Source: Ferroplasma acidarmanus Fer1 (GTDB lineage Archaea > Thermoplasmatota > Thermoplasmata > Thermoplasmatales > Thermoplasmataceae). From it: 64,000 nucleotides of DNA. The DNA lies in the NCBI RefSeq assembly GCF_000152265.2, contig NC_021592.1, positions 1 through 64,000 on the forward strand. Reading direction: 5' to 3'. This document shows, one piece after another, positions 9,554-18,616 of the stretch. Numbering within the stretch: position 1 is the stretch's first letter; the number at the start of each line of letters is the position of its first letter. A model generated the notes under the pieces. It saw nothing but the letters and a program-made list of their open reading frames with translations, was not told the origin of the DNA and searched no databases. Both the position numbers and the translations under genes were made by a program.

Positions 9554-10275
9554 TTATTACTCTCCTCCATAAATCCGAAGCCAAACTTTAATTTCATGCC
9601 GAGGCCCACATCATTAATAAAGCGTATTAGTTTTGGTTCCGCACTTATATCTATTGTGCCATCGCTACACAAATATCTCTGATTTTTTATTTTAATATAT
9701 TTTGTTTTGAAGTCATTTTTATCAATTTTTATCTCTAAATTATTAATTTCATCGTTTGTAAAATACATATACCTGCTTTTAATGCTATATTTTAATGTGT
9801 TTAACCATGTATCTATATCAGAATCATTGCTTTCACTATTAATTGCAAGAAATTTATTTTCATCCTTCAGTTTTAGTATTATAGGACTTAATGTTATTAA
9901 CTTTACATTGGATTTATTATTGTAATTATCAATTATTCTCATATTTGATGTGGCAAACCTTGTTGTTGAACCATTGTTATTAATTTCAAATAAAGGATTT
10001 TTCAAAAAAGATTTAATAATATTTGATATAAACTCTTTTTCCAGGGAAGAAATAAAGAGTACACCACGTTTAATATGTATGCCATATTGATTTGAATGCG
10101 ATCTGCCTAATATTTGACTAAAATTAAAAATATGCTTCGGATCATCATGATATATTTTAGACAATTCTGGATTAACTACCCTTAACTTTTCAAGTATAAC
10201 CCCCCTTAAAGACTCATTATAATTATAAGTCAACATATTATTGTCAATATTATATATGTTAATTTCCAATCTCAT
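9550..10275 (-). CDS. cas6: CRISPR RNA endonuclease Cas6
   Basis: A Cas6-family endoribonuclease that would cut pre-crRNA at the base of the repeat stem to leave an 8-nt ATTGAAAT-type handle. The C-terminal glycine-rich RAMP loop is clear (DVGLGMKLKFGFGFM). The open frame begins with a TTG at 10296. The ATG at 10275 (MRLEINIY) is preferred because a TATA-like stretch (about 10300-10312) is correctly spaced for a leaderless transcript. It is the first gene of the cas operon and overlaps cas8 by 4 nt. Confidence 0.92.
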   Translation of the reverse strand: MRLEINIYNIDNNMLTYNYNESLRGVILEKLRVVNPELSKIYHDDPKHIFNFSQILGRSHSNQYGIHIKRGVLFISSLEKEFISNIIKSFLKNPLFEINNNGSTTRFATSNMRIIDNYNNKSNVKLITLSPIILKLKDENKFLAINSESNDSDIDTWLNTLKYSIKSRYMYFTNDEINNLEIKIDKNDFKTKYIKIKNQRYLCSDGTIDISAEPKLIRFINDVGLGMKLKFGFGFMEESNK

Positions 10276-10535
10276 ATTAATAAAATTATATATCAAGGCT
10301 TTATTTAAATTTACGCATATATTGTATGTTCTAGAATGACTGGGTATTATTTTCTTTATATATCTCGCTAATTTACATTTTTTTATTTTACCGACATTTT
10401 ATTTTTATACACCATTGCAAGTGGAACTTTATTGCAACGATCTAACAATGAGGCATCCACCCTTGATAGTTATAATGGTATACTGCTTCTTACAATGTGG
10501 AGAGATAGGGCCTAAAAGAATTAATGTGTTGGCAT

Positions 10536-10631
10536 CTTTTTATCCTATTAAGGTTCTATTTTAACACCATATGTTATGAGGGATTAAATGTGGATTATCT
10601 TCTTTCAATCCTATAAAGGTTCAATTTTAAC
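10536..10631 (-). CRISPR. Two-repeat mini-array with a second repeat type
   Basis: Two 30-nt units at 10536-10565 and 10602-10631 are identical at 26 of 30 positions and are separated by a 36-nt spacer, the same size as spacers in the main array. On the - strand the better copy begins GTTAAAATTG and ends GGATTGAAAG, so it has an I-B-type handle but differs from the main repeat in its centre. The left copy is the degenerate one, as expected of a leader-distal terminal repeat. The rest of 10276-10910 holds promoters but no gene that I can support. Confidence 0.8.
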
Positions 10632-10883
10632 TCTAAAGTAATATCATTAATTTTACGATATTTATTAACTTTTCTCTTTAGCGAAAATATGCGAACGGTA
10701 TATTCAGCATGATATATCTGAAAAAGTAACACTAATAATATAATTCTAGCACATTTGTAGAAGACACCAAGGTTAATGTTTCGTAATAGTTGTTACTATA
10801 TCGAAACCATTTCTATTTACGAATAAAATAAAAATATTCACACTTAAATATTTCTTGAATGTATCATTTACTGGCCAAAAATT

Positions 10884-10894
10884 TAAGTATATAC
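10884..10894 (+). promoter_or_regulatory. TATA box for the UvrD-nuclease gene
   Basis: The sequence TAAGTATATAC is centred about 22 nt upstream of the ATG at 10911, and no Shine-Dalgarno motif precedes that ATG. This is the arrangement expected for an archaeal leaderless transcript. Confidence 0.5.
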
Positions 10895-10910
10895 TAATAT
10901 TTACACATCA

Positions 10911-13580
10911 ATGTATAATTTATTTGAAAAACCCTTTAAACTCTCAAATGAGCAAATAAAACCTGTTAATTCCTCATCTAGATATATAAAGATTTTAGCA
11001 GGAGCAGGTGCAGGGAAAACAGAGGTGTTAACCAGAAGAATAGTAAATTTGCTGTTAAACACGGATGCACCTCCAGAATCTATAGTAGCATTCACATTCA
11101 CCGATAAAGCCGCTAAAGAGATGAAAAATAGGGTATTAAAGAGAATACAGGAAATAGCTCCTCAATTTAACACTTCGAGTATATTGAATATGTATATAGG
11201 AACTATTCACTCATTTTGTTTAAGATTATTGCAGGAGCACTTTGACTACGGTATGTATAAAACAGTTGATCAGAACCAGGAAATGGCGTATATATTACAA
11301 AATGGATATACTTACGGCCTTAAACAAGTAGAAGGTTCAACCTATTCAGATAAATGTATCAATTTTCAGAAAACACTTGATATATATTATGGCGAGGAGA
11401 TACCAAGAGACAACATTAATGAACTAAATCCTAATTTTATAAAAATATTAGATAGATATGAAAATAGTATGAATAAAAATAAAATTATTTCGTTTTCACA
11501 ACTCATTTACTTTGCTGTGAACAAAATTAAGGATAATAAAGAAAAAATAAGTAATATAAAGTATCTCCTGGTCGATGAATACCAGGATATTAATAAAGTA
11601 CAGTACGATTTAATTAAACAAATAGGAGAAAATGCAAGCATATTTGCCGTGGGCGACCCAAGACAGAGTATATATGAATGGAGAGGTTCTAATTATAAAT
11701 ATTTTGAAGAGTTCAGCAACGATTTTTCAAACGCTGAAGAATTCACATTAAATGAAAATAGAAGAAGCACAAAAAGCATTGTCAATATTTCCAATACAAT
11801 AGTTAAGCAATTTCCAGATAACCCCGGATATCCTGATATGGTGCCGGTAAGAGAAAAATCAGGTGATGTAATTGCAACTGAATATGAAAACGCTTCTAGA
11901 GAAGCGGAAGGTATCGCAAATAAAATAAAATGTGAAATAAAGAAAGATAAAAAATATTCAAAATTTGCCGTATTATTGCGGAGTGTAAATACTTCAGGAG
12001 ACCTGATAATAGATGAATTTAAAAAACAAAAAATTCCTTATCTGGTTGCTGGCAATGCAGGATTATTCAAGAGGGGAGAAGTTTTAGCACTTGCACAGAT
12101 ATTTTGCTGGTTTGCAGATGACGGTTTCTGGTATGTTGGCAGGTATAAATTAACAGACAACGAGTTGTTAGAGAAAGCAATAGAAAACTGGGAAACCACA
12201 GTTAATAAATTAAATAATAATATTAAAGACGACTTAAACCACATAAAATCTAGCCTAAATTCATATGGTGATTACAGGGTATTATACCAGGATGTTTTGA
12301 AGCGGTTTGATTATTCGGCATTGGATCAGGACAATGATCTTGACAATGCTATATTAGCTAATATAGGTAGATTCACAAAGGTTTTAGGTGATTATGAGCA
12401 ATCTGTGCGTTATGGAGGGGGAAACAAAAACATTCAAAAGGAAATGAAAGATTTATGCTGGTTTATAAACACCTATGCAAATCATTCTTACCAGGAGGCG
12501 AAAATTGAAGACCTTTCTAAAGATAACGTTGTCACAGTGAGTACGATACATCAATCTAAAGGTCTAGAATGGCAAACTGTTTTTTTACCGTCTATAATAA
12601 ATAAAAGATTTCCGTCGTTAACTCATTTTAAGTCTAATTTAATGATAGATCAATCATTGTACGAGTATAGTAGATATGAAACAAGCCTTGATAGCGAGTA
12701 CCGGTTATTTTATGTTGCTGTCACAAGAGCGAAAAATTATTGTTTAATGAGCAATTTCTCCGCGTATCCTACAGGGAGAAAAACGAGCGAAAGCGAGTTT
12801 ATGAGGATAATAGATAAATATGAGCCAGTAGAAGATATTGAAATTGAAACCGAAGATAATTTCAATTCAACCGATGTTTTTTCTATTCCGGTCACATCCT
12901 TGATTGATTATAAAAGGTGTCCATATCATTATAAATTATCTAAAGAGTGGGGATATACACAGGGAGTAAGTCCCTTTATGGGATATGGCGAAGCTTTACA
13001 TTACATTTTACAATGCTTATCGGAAGCAATAATAAATAACAAACAAATCGACGAACATTACATCGAAAATGTTGTAAATACTAAATTCTTTTTGCCATTC
13101 GCATCAACACAGTTTCTAGACAATCAAAAGAAGGACATAAATAAAAAAATAAAGCTGATTTTTGATACTTACCTAAAAAATAATAAAATCAGCGAAGTAG
13201 AATCAAGGATAGAATTTCCGGTAGAAAATGCAATTATAGATGGTAAAATCGATGTAATAATTGATAAACACGGTAATGCGGAAATTAGAGATTACAAGAC
13301 TTCGGAAGATGTTGTTACAAAAGAGGAGGCAGATATGCAGATACTATTATATGCTGAAGGTTTAAGAAGTCAGGGTTATCATGTTACAAAGGTTTCTACC
13401 ATTTCCATAAAAACCAATGAAAAGAATGAACAAGAAATAGATGATAACATAATAAGCGAAAATAAGAAAAGAACGGAAGGTCTAATAAACTCTTTGAAAA
13501 ATGGGGAGTTCAAAGGTAAAAAATCTAAGTTCTGTGACAGATGTGAATACCTAGAAATTTGTAAATATAAAACGGATTAA
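10911..13580 (+). CDS. UvrD-type helicase fused to Cas4/AddB-like Fe-S nuclease
   Basis: An 889-aa SF1A helicase-nuclease. Helicase motifs: Walker A AGAGAGKTEVL near residue 30-40, motif Ia FTFTDKAAKEMK, Walker B LLVDEYQDIN (about 225), motif III GDPRQSIYEWRG, motif V STIHQSKGLEW and motif VI RLFYVAVTRAK. The C-terminal 220 residues carry a PD-(D/E)XK core (GKIDVIIDK then EIRDYKTSE). One upstream Cys (YKRCPYHYKL) and three terminal Cys (CDRCEYLEIC) fit a 4Fe-4S cluster of the AddB/Cas4 type. Such fusions process DNA ends. It opens the + strand cluster, divergent from cas. A second protein of the same build lies at 21531-24305. Whether it serves CRISPR, repair or separate defence cannot be read from sequence. 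Confidence 0.92.
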   Translation: MYNLFEKPFKLSNEQIKPVNSSSRYIKILAGAGAGKTEVLTRRIVNLLLNTDAPPESIVAFTFTDKAAKEMKNRVLKRIQEIAPQFNTSSILNMYIGTIHSFCLRLLQEHFDYGMYKTVDQNQEMAYILQNGYTYGLKQVEGSTYSDKCINFQKTLDIYYGEEIPRDNINELNPNFIKILDRYENSMNKNKIISFSQLIYFAVNKIKDNKEKISNIKYLLVDEYQDINKVQYDLIKQIGENASIFAVGDPRQSIYEWRGSNYKYFEEFSNDFSNAEEFTLNENRRSTKSIVNISNTIVKQFPDNPGYPDMVPVREKSGDVIATEYENASREAEGIANKIKCEIKKDKKYSKFAVLLRSVNTSGDLIIDEFKKQKIPYLVAGNAGLFKRGEVLALAQIFCWFADDGFWYVGRYKLTDNELLEKAIENWETTVNKLNNNIKDDLNHIKSSLNSYGDYRVLYQDVLKRFDYSALDQDNDLDNAILANIGRFTKVLGDYEQSVRYGGGNKNIQKEMKDLCWFINTYANHSYQEAKIEDLSKDNVVTVSTIHQSKGLEWQTVFLPSIINKRFPSLTHFKSNLMIDQSLYEYSRYETSLDSEYRLFYVAVTRAKNYCLMSNFSAYPTGRKTSESEFMRIIDKYEPVEDIEIETEDNFNSTDVFSIPVTSLIDYKRCPYHYKLSKEWGYTQGVSPFMGYGEALHYILQCLSEAIINNKQIDEHYIENVVNTKFFLPFASTQFLDNQKKDINKKIKLIFDTYLKNNKISEVESRIEFPVENAIIDGKIDVIIDKHGNAEIRDYKTSEDVVTKEEADMQILLYAEGLRSQGYHVTKVSTISIKTNEKNEQEIDDNIISENKKRTEGLINSLKNGEFKGKKSKFCDRCEYLEICKYKTD

Positions 13581-13884
13581 TAATACCTGAATTTTATCAT
13601 ATTTATAAAATTATTGGCCAAATCCGTAGTATGCAATACATTTAATAATTAAATATAATGCTAACTAATTCCCGGTACAATGTATCTATATTCTCTATTT
13701 TTATTTTTAAATGCATATGTTTTAATCTACTTTTAACTCGTCAAATGGTGAAACCAAGTTCCTAAATTAAACAGGCATAGAGCCCAAAAAGGAGGTTGTT
13801 TAATAAGAAAATCAATTTTTATTTTAAGAAAAAAATATTTAGGGATATAGAAAAAGATCTATATAATAAAGTATTAATAGTATA
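13581..13884. other. Intergenic gap without a supported gene
   Basis: About 300 AT-rich bases lie between the UvrD-nuclease and the SF2 helicase. No supported ORF was found. An AGGAGG stretch near 13790 is not followed by a usable start, and 13855-13880 is AT-rich and may contain the promoter for the helicase unit. Confidence 0.4.
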
Positions 13885-15240
13885 ATGGAAAATTCATTGG
13901 CATCAAAAATGGAGATAAGGGATTATCAACAAGATGCCGTTAATAAGTGGAAAAATCATAATATGAATGGAATTTTTGAAATGGCCACTGGTACTGGAAA
14001 AACTTATACATCAATTCTATGTATAAATGAATTAATACAAACCAATGAGAAATTACTAATCGTTATAGCATGTCCCTATGTACATTTATTAACTCAATGG
14101 CAGAAAAGCCTCAATAATGTCGGATTGACTAGTATATTTAATACCAATATAACTAAATGGAAAGAGAAATTGGGTCAAGAAATTATTAAATTAAGGTATA
14201 GTTCCAAGATCTTAATAATATTGACAACACATAATACTTTAGCAAATAATGAATTTTTGAATATACTAAGCAGTAGTGATTATCCAAAATTCCTTATAGT
14301 TGACGAAGTCCATGATATTGGTTCCGCACAACATAGATTGGGATTATCTGAAATGTTTCAATATAGACTTGGATTAAGTGCTACTCCTCAAAGATATTTT
14401 GATGAGGAGGGAACAGAATTTATTTTAAATTATTTCTCTGGCATAGTTTATACATTTTCTTTAAAAGAGGCTCTAGAACATATAAATCCAGATACGAATA
14501 AATCATTTATTGTGCATTATGACTATATTCCCTATTTTATTGATTTAACTCCTGACGAGGGGGAAAAATATATAGAAATAACCAAGAAATTAGTAAAAAT
14601 ATACAACGTGAAAGAATTTCAGGATGTGAAAGAAAGGTTACTGTTCAAAAGACAAAATATTTTAAAAAACGCCACCAATAAATATAATATCTTAAACATT
14701 ATAATGGATAATTTTATAAAATCTTATAATACAAGTAATACTTTAATTTATTGTTCTCCTCAGCAAATTGATGAGGTTCAGAATTTATTATCAGAAAAAA
14801 ATATAATAAATCATAAATTCACAATGATTGAAGGAACTAAACCAGATAAGAAATATAATGGTTTAAGTGAAAGAGATTTTATATTACATAAATTTTCGGA
14901 AGGTGCTTACAGCACTCTCGTTGCAATGAAATGCCTTGATGAGGGTGTTGATGTACCATCAATTAAAAATGCAATATTGATGTCAAGCAGCGGTAATTTG
15001 AGGGAATGGTACCAACGAATGGGTAGAATTTTGAGAAGAGACAAAAATAAAGACCATGCGTATATATATGATATAATTGTAAAGCCCGTAAAAAGTGCTT
15101 TAATAGAGTATAAAAACATTGAGTACAAATTATTCGAGAAAGAATTATCAAGATATACAGAATTTATTTCAAATGCTGATAATCGTTTAGAATGCTGGAA
15201 TAAGTTACATGCAGTAAAAAAAGAGTTGGGGATGATATAA
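13885..15240 (+). CDS. SF2 DEAH/ResIII-type helicase
   Basis: A 451-aa compact superfamily 2 helicase of the XPB/type III restriction (ResIII) group. Motif Q-like YQQDAVNKW is followed by Walker A MATGTGKTYTS (about 30-40), Walker B VDEVHDIGS (about 155), motif III GLSATPQRY and motif VI YQRMGRILRR (about 385). No nuclease or accessory domain is fused. It is the first gene of a four-gene unit: its TAA shares one base with the next ATG, and that gene overlaps the SMC-like ATPase gene. The combination suggests a DNA-sensing or translocating partner, which is inference. Confidence 0.9.
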   Translation: MENSLASKMEIRDYQQDAVNKWKNHNMNGIFEMATGTGKTYTSILCINELIQTNEKLLIVIACPYVHLLTQWQKSLNNVGLTSIFNTNITKWKEKLGQEIIKLRYSSKILIILTTHNTLANNEFLNILSSSDYPKFLIVDEVHDIGSAQHRLGLSEMFQYRLGLSATPQRYFDEEGTEFILNYFSGIVYTFSLKEALEHINPDTNKSFIVHYDYIPYFIDLTPDEGEKYIEITKKLVKIYNVKEFQDVKERLLFKRQNILKNATNKYNILNIIMDNFIKSYNTSNTLIYCSPQQIDEVQNLLSEKNIINHKFTMIEGTKPDKKYNGLSERDFILHKFSEGAYSTLVAMKCLDEGVDVPSIKNAILMSSSGNLREWYQRMGRILRRDKNKDHAYIYDIIVKPVKSALIEYKNIEYKLFEKELSRYTEFISNADNRLECWNKLHAVKKELGMI

Positions 15241-15443
15241 TGAACAAAATTCAATTTAGTATTTTGACAAGGATAGATGAAGAAATAGATAAATTAGACT
15301 GTGATAGTAACATAAAGAATTTTTTAAAGGATGCTTTGAGTTTAGAATATGAATTCAGGGATAATGAAAAACCAAGGGTTACGTCGATGTATAACGGGTT
15401 GATTGAAAAGTATATAGATGGTGAGGAAGATGTACATCAATAA
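15240..15443 (+). CDS. Small acidic protein between helicase and SMC-like ATPase
   Basis: A 67-aa hydrophilic, acidic, probably helical protein of unrecognised family. It is supported as a gene by context: its ATG overlaps the helicase stop by one base, its 3' end overlaps the SMC-like gene start, and its composition is like its neighbours. It could be a small bridging subunit between the helicase and the ATPase. No motif supports a function. Confidence 0.65.
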   Translation: MNKIQFSILTRIDEEIDKLDCDSNIKNFLKDALSLEYEFRDNEKPRVTSMYNGLIEKYIDGEEDVHQ

Positions 15444-17355
15444 CATAATAATAAAAAACTTCAGGTTATATAAAAATGTTAATATTGATTTCAATAGTGC
15501 TAATAATAAAAATATAGCTATAATAATAGGTGATAATGGCAAAGGTAAAACAACATTTTTAAATGCAATTGCCTGGTGTCTTTATGGAAAAGAATCAAAC
15601 ACATCGAAGAACATAGGGCTATCTTTAATAAACAATATTGCTAAGAACGACAATGAAAATGAAATAAGAGTTTCCATTATAATGACAGATAAACAAAAAA
15701 ATAAATTTGAAATTGTCAGAGCTCTCAATAATACTAATAACAGACCTCAATTTTATGTATTATACAAATCGGAGGATAGCAGGGAGTATCAACCAATTTT
15801 AGATGCCGAAAATTTTATCGAAAAACATTTCCCGGAATCAATTATGCATTATTTCTTATTTGATGGAGAAATGCTTGAAGAGTATTTTCAAAATGATAAT
15901 GAAAAAATTAAAAAAGAGGTATATAATTTATCAAATATTGAATTGCTGGATAAGGTAAATACACATATCAAAGCGGTGTTGACAGATATTAAATACAGGG
16001 TAAGGAATAAAAATATAATAAGTACTAATAAAATAGATACCGAAATAGAGCAAATTAATCAAGGTATTGATGAACAAACCAGATCATTAGAAAAACAAAA
16101 ACATGATATACAGGATGCTAAAAATAATAGAGACAATCTTAGAAAACAGCTACAGGGCATACCAAGTATATCAGATAAAGAAGAATTAATAGACGCATAT
16201 AAAAATGAACTTAAAAATATTAAAAAGGATAGGGATGGGATTGAAATTGAATTATATTCAACATTAATAAAGGAAGACCCTTACATAATCACCATGAAAG
16301 AGTCAAAGGAAATTACTGAAGATCTCTCCAACAAAATTGATAAGGGTGAAATTCCCCCTATGTATAAAAAAGATTTTTTAACCAATATTCTTGATAAAAA
16401 TGTGTGTATATGCGGTAGAGACCTCGATGTAGATAGTAAGAATTTATTAACTCAACTATATAACAATACAAATGAGGAAACAAATAATAGTGATAGCCTT
16501 TCAGTTTTATATCATACATTAAAAGATTTTGATTCTCATGTAAATAGTTTCAGAAATACTATACAAAACTTACACGATAAGGATGCGAAACTGGAGGATA
16601 AATTTAACAGTACTTCTAAGAGCATGGAGAAAATACAAAATGAAATTGATGGATATGATAATGAGCAAATAAAAATTTGGCAGAAGGAACTAAAGGATTA
16701 CGACGAAGAAATAGAGAACGGCGATATAAAGATAGGTGAGATTAATAGCGCTATTAATCAATTTAACAAGCAGTTACCGATTAAACAGAAAGAGTATACT
16801 GAAGCTTTAAAAAGCAACAAGGAAACAGAAGGCTATAGAAAGGAGATAAATTTTATAAATAAAATTATAGATGCAGTGAAATTATCAAAAGATAATATAA
16901 CAAATAATATGAAGAAACAAATTGAGAAAACGACAAATGAAATATTTCTAGAAATTATAGAAAAACAACAGACATTTAAAGAAGTACACATAAGTGATAA
17001 TTATAGTTTTTCAGTGAAAGATATAAATGATGAGGAATCTCTTGGTACATTAAGTGCCGGGGAACGGGAGTCTTTAGCCTTGTCATTTATCGCAGCATTA
17101 AATGATATAACCGAAATAGATGTGCCTATAATTGCAGATACTTTGTTAGGAAGGCTTGACCCAAATGTTAAGGAGAATATTGCAAATATATTTGATAATA
17201 TATTTACAGGCACACAGTTGATACTATTAGTTACTGAAAGTGAATTTACTGATAAATTTAGAAATAAAATAGAAGACAAATGTTCAGGTATTTTTAAATT
17301 AATTTATAATGAATTCATTAATGGTGCGTATACAGAGGTGATAAGAGTTGACTGA
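15430..17355 (+). CDS. DndD/Rad50-like SMC ATPase
   Basis: A 641-aa ABC-type ATPase with Walker A GDNGKGKTTF at residues 34-43, a long central coiled coil with a CxC pair in the middle (NVCICGRD, a zinc-hook-like spot), an ABC signature LSAGERESLALSF (about 545) and Walker B VPIIADTLLGRLD with a following D-loop. The head sequence (FLNAIAWCLYGKES, FLFDGEMLEEYF) resembles DndD of the phosphorothioation systems more than Rad50. The frame opens at 15418, but ATG 15430 is preferred because GGTGAGGAAG precedes it. DndA/B/C are absent nearby. It probably senses or bridges DNA with the helicase and the 142-aa protein; this role is inferred. Confidence 0.88.
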   Translation: MYINNIIIKNFRLYKNVNIDFNSANNKNIAIIIGDNGKGKTTFLNAIAWCLYGKESNTSKNIGLSLINNIAKNDNENEIRVSIIMTDKQKNKFEIVRALNNTNNRPQFYVLYKSEDSREYQPILDAENFIEKHFPESIMHYFLFDGEMLEEYFQNDNEKIKKEVYNLSNIELLDKVNTHIKAVLTDIKYRVRNKNIISTNKIDTEIEQINQGIDEQTRSLEKQKHDIQDAKNNRDNLRKQLQGIPSISDKEELIDAYKNELKNIKKDRDGIEIELYSTLIKEDPYIITMKESKEITEDLSNKIDKGEIPPMYKKDFLTNILDKNVCICGRDLDVDSKNLLTQLYNNTNEETNNSDSLSVLYHTLKDFDSHVNSFRNTIQNLHDKDAKLEDKFNSTSKSMEKIQNEIDGYDNEQIKIWQKELKDYDEEIENGDIKIGEINSAINQFNKQLPIKQKEYTEALKSNKETEGYRKEINFINKIIDAVKLSKDNITNNMKKQIEKTTNEIFLEIIEKQQTFKEVHISDNYSFSVKDINDEESLGTLSAGERESLALSFIAALNDITEIDVPIIADTLLGRLDPNVKENIANIFDNIFTGTQLILLVTESEFTDKFRNKIEDKCSGIFKLIYNEFINGAYTEVIRVD

Positions 17356-17776
17356 AAATACAGAGCCTGTATTGCTATATATAGATAAAAAATATAAAAG
17401 TAAAGAAGATCAATTATTACATAATACAGATAGTATATTTAAAAAAGCAGGCAATAAATTAGGTAATAAGGATTTGTTTATGTTAGCACTTGTAACTGGT
17501 TTCCAGGCAAGTATAAAATATCCAATTGAGAGTAGGGCGGAGTTTGATCTAAGAGTCGTTTATCTAAATGAATCTGAAAAAGCTTTGATAAAGGCCATAG
17601 CAATTAAAGAAACCGGTGATTTTAATATAATTTCAAATCCACTCAAATACTATACCATAGCGGAAGAATATGTAAATGCTGGTATTGATATACTTTATGA
17701 CCTAGGTGTAGATAAAGATTATAAAAATTATATGAATAACCTCGAAAATCAATTATTTAACTTGGTCAAAGGTTAA
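17348..17776 (+). CDS. Small partner protein of the SMC-like ATPase (DndE-like position)
   Basis: A 142-aa soluble protein starting with TTG, preceded by AGGTGAT, and overlapping the SMC-like gene by 8 nt. It contains a hydrophobic core segment (DLFMLALVTGFQ) and a later block with IAEEYVNAGIDIL. Small proteins in this position follow DndD-type ATPases, where DndE binds nicked DNA. I see no clear DndE signature (the RTGLTPN-type motif is absent), so the function is left open. It ends the four-gene unit. Confidence 0.7.
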   Translation: MTENTEPVLLYIDKKYKSKEDQLLHNTDSIFKKAGNKLGNKDLFMLALVTGFQASIKYPIESRAEFDLRVVYLNESEKALIKAIAIKETGDFNIISNPLKYYTIAEEYVNAGIDILYDLGVDKDYKNYMNNLENQLFNLVKG

Positions 17777-17991
17777 TAATTATATCGCCTTATGTTTAAA
17801 AAATATGACTTAAATTTAAAAATATTTTATTATTTCTAATTAAAAGTTGATAAAAAACATAAGAATATATGAAATGTACAGAAAAAGCATTCGAGTTATA
17901 AAGCAATGATACTCAAAGAACTTTGGGTTCATAAAAGGGCTCTTTTTGAAAATTTTTATAGAAAAATAATGTTTCAAGGAGGATGAAAGAA

Positions 17992-18015
17992 ATGTCCGCT
18001 TTCTTTATTTATTAA
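17992..18015 (+). other. Possible 7-residue leader peptide with strong ribosome site
   Basis: A strong Shine-Dalgarno site (AAGGAGGATG) stands 5' of an ATG followed by six codons and TAA (peptide MSAFFIY). About 17 nt further a second strong site (CAGGAGGTGA) serves the 46-aa gene at 18046. Two strong sites in a row are unusual in a genome that mainly uses leaderless starts. Translation of the short ORF is unproven. Confidence 0.3.
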
Positions 18016-18045
18016 CAACAGATATATAAGCAGGAGGTGAATGAA

Positions 18046-18186
18046 ATGGCAACTGAAAAAAAATCAAATGACCAACGGTCTAATGTCCATAACCCAACAA
18101 GTTCAGACAATAAAGCCGCAGGCGACAACAAATCAAACCAGATGAACCCTAACAACTCTGCTTACCACAAATCAAGAGGGAAGTAA
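18046..18186 (+). CDS. Small hydrophilic protein ending in NPNNSAYHKSRG-type tail
   Basis: A 46-aa protein rich in Asn, Lys and Ser, without hydrophobic core or membrane segment. The start ATG is preceded by GGAGGTGA at ideal spacing, the strongest ribosome site in this part of the window. The tail (SNQMNPNNSAYHKSRGK) resembles a conserved small-protein family that I recall only as uncharacterised. It is probably intrinsically disordered. Neighbours give no function. It is probably transcribed apart from the ATPase unit, 270 nt upstream. Confidence 0.7.
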   Translation: MATEKKSNDQRSNVHNPTSSDNKAAGDNKSNQMNPNNSAYHKSRGK

Positions 18187-18451
18187 ACATACAGAGCATG
18201 GGTAAAATTTATAATTTTTTTATTTTCATATTGGTATAATATCCAGAATTTAATTATTGATGCCGTCTTTAATAATAAGGAAGAATAAAAGAAATAGTGT
18301 AGTTAATCAACAAAAAATAAATTATTTAAGCAGATAGGATTACAATATAAATAGCATATAAGTAAAATGTGTTAAAATTAGAATTAAGTATGTGTAAAAT
18401 AAAAATACATAAGAATAGTTAATATAAATTTGTATATAAAAAGGTGATAGA

Positions 18452-18616
18452 ATGGAAAAACTTACAGAATATGATGGAGTTACAACACACTGTTATGTAA
18501 AAAGTAGGAAGGATGGTGTATTAAAATTGAGAGCGTTTTGCATGAAAGATACGCGTCCCGTTGTAATATCTCCTCCTGAACACTATAATTTTGTGGTGGT
18601 GGTAAATAATGAATAA
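18452..18616 (+). CDS. 54-aa hypothetical protein coupled to the next gene
   Basis: The 54-aa ORF starts with ATG 18452 after AAGGTGAT and a TATA-like stretch (about 18432-18440), and its stop lies 8 nt inside the next gene, which implies translational coupling. It contains two Cys (HCYVKSR and AFCMKD) and a Pro-rich turn (VVISPPEHYNF). I do not recognise a family. Good start signals and overlap support it as a real gene. Confidence 0.65.
   Translation: MEKLTEYDGVTTHCYVKSRKDGVLKLRAFCMKDTRPVVISPPEHYNFVVVVNNE

Noticed and set aside
17348-17776. Naming the 142-aa gene DndE and the cassette Dnd
   Set aside because: No DndC/DndA/DndB is present and the DndE signature is not visible; only the ATPase resembles DndD.
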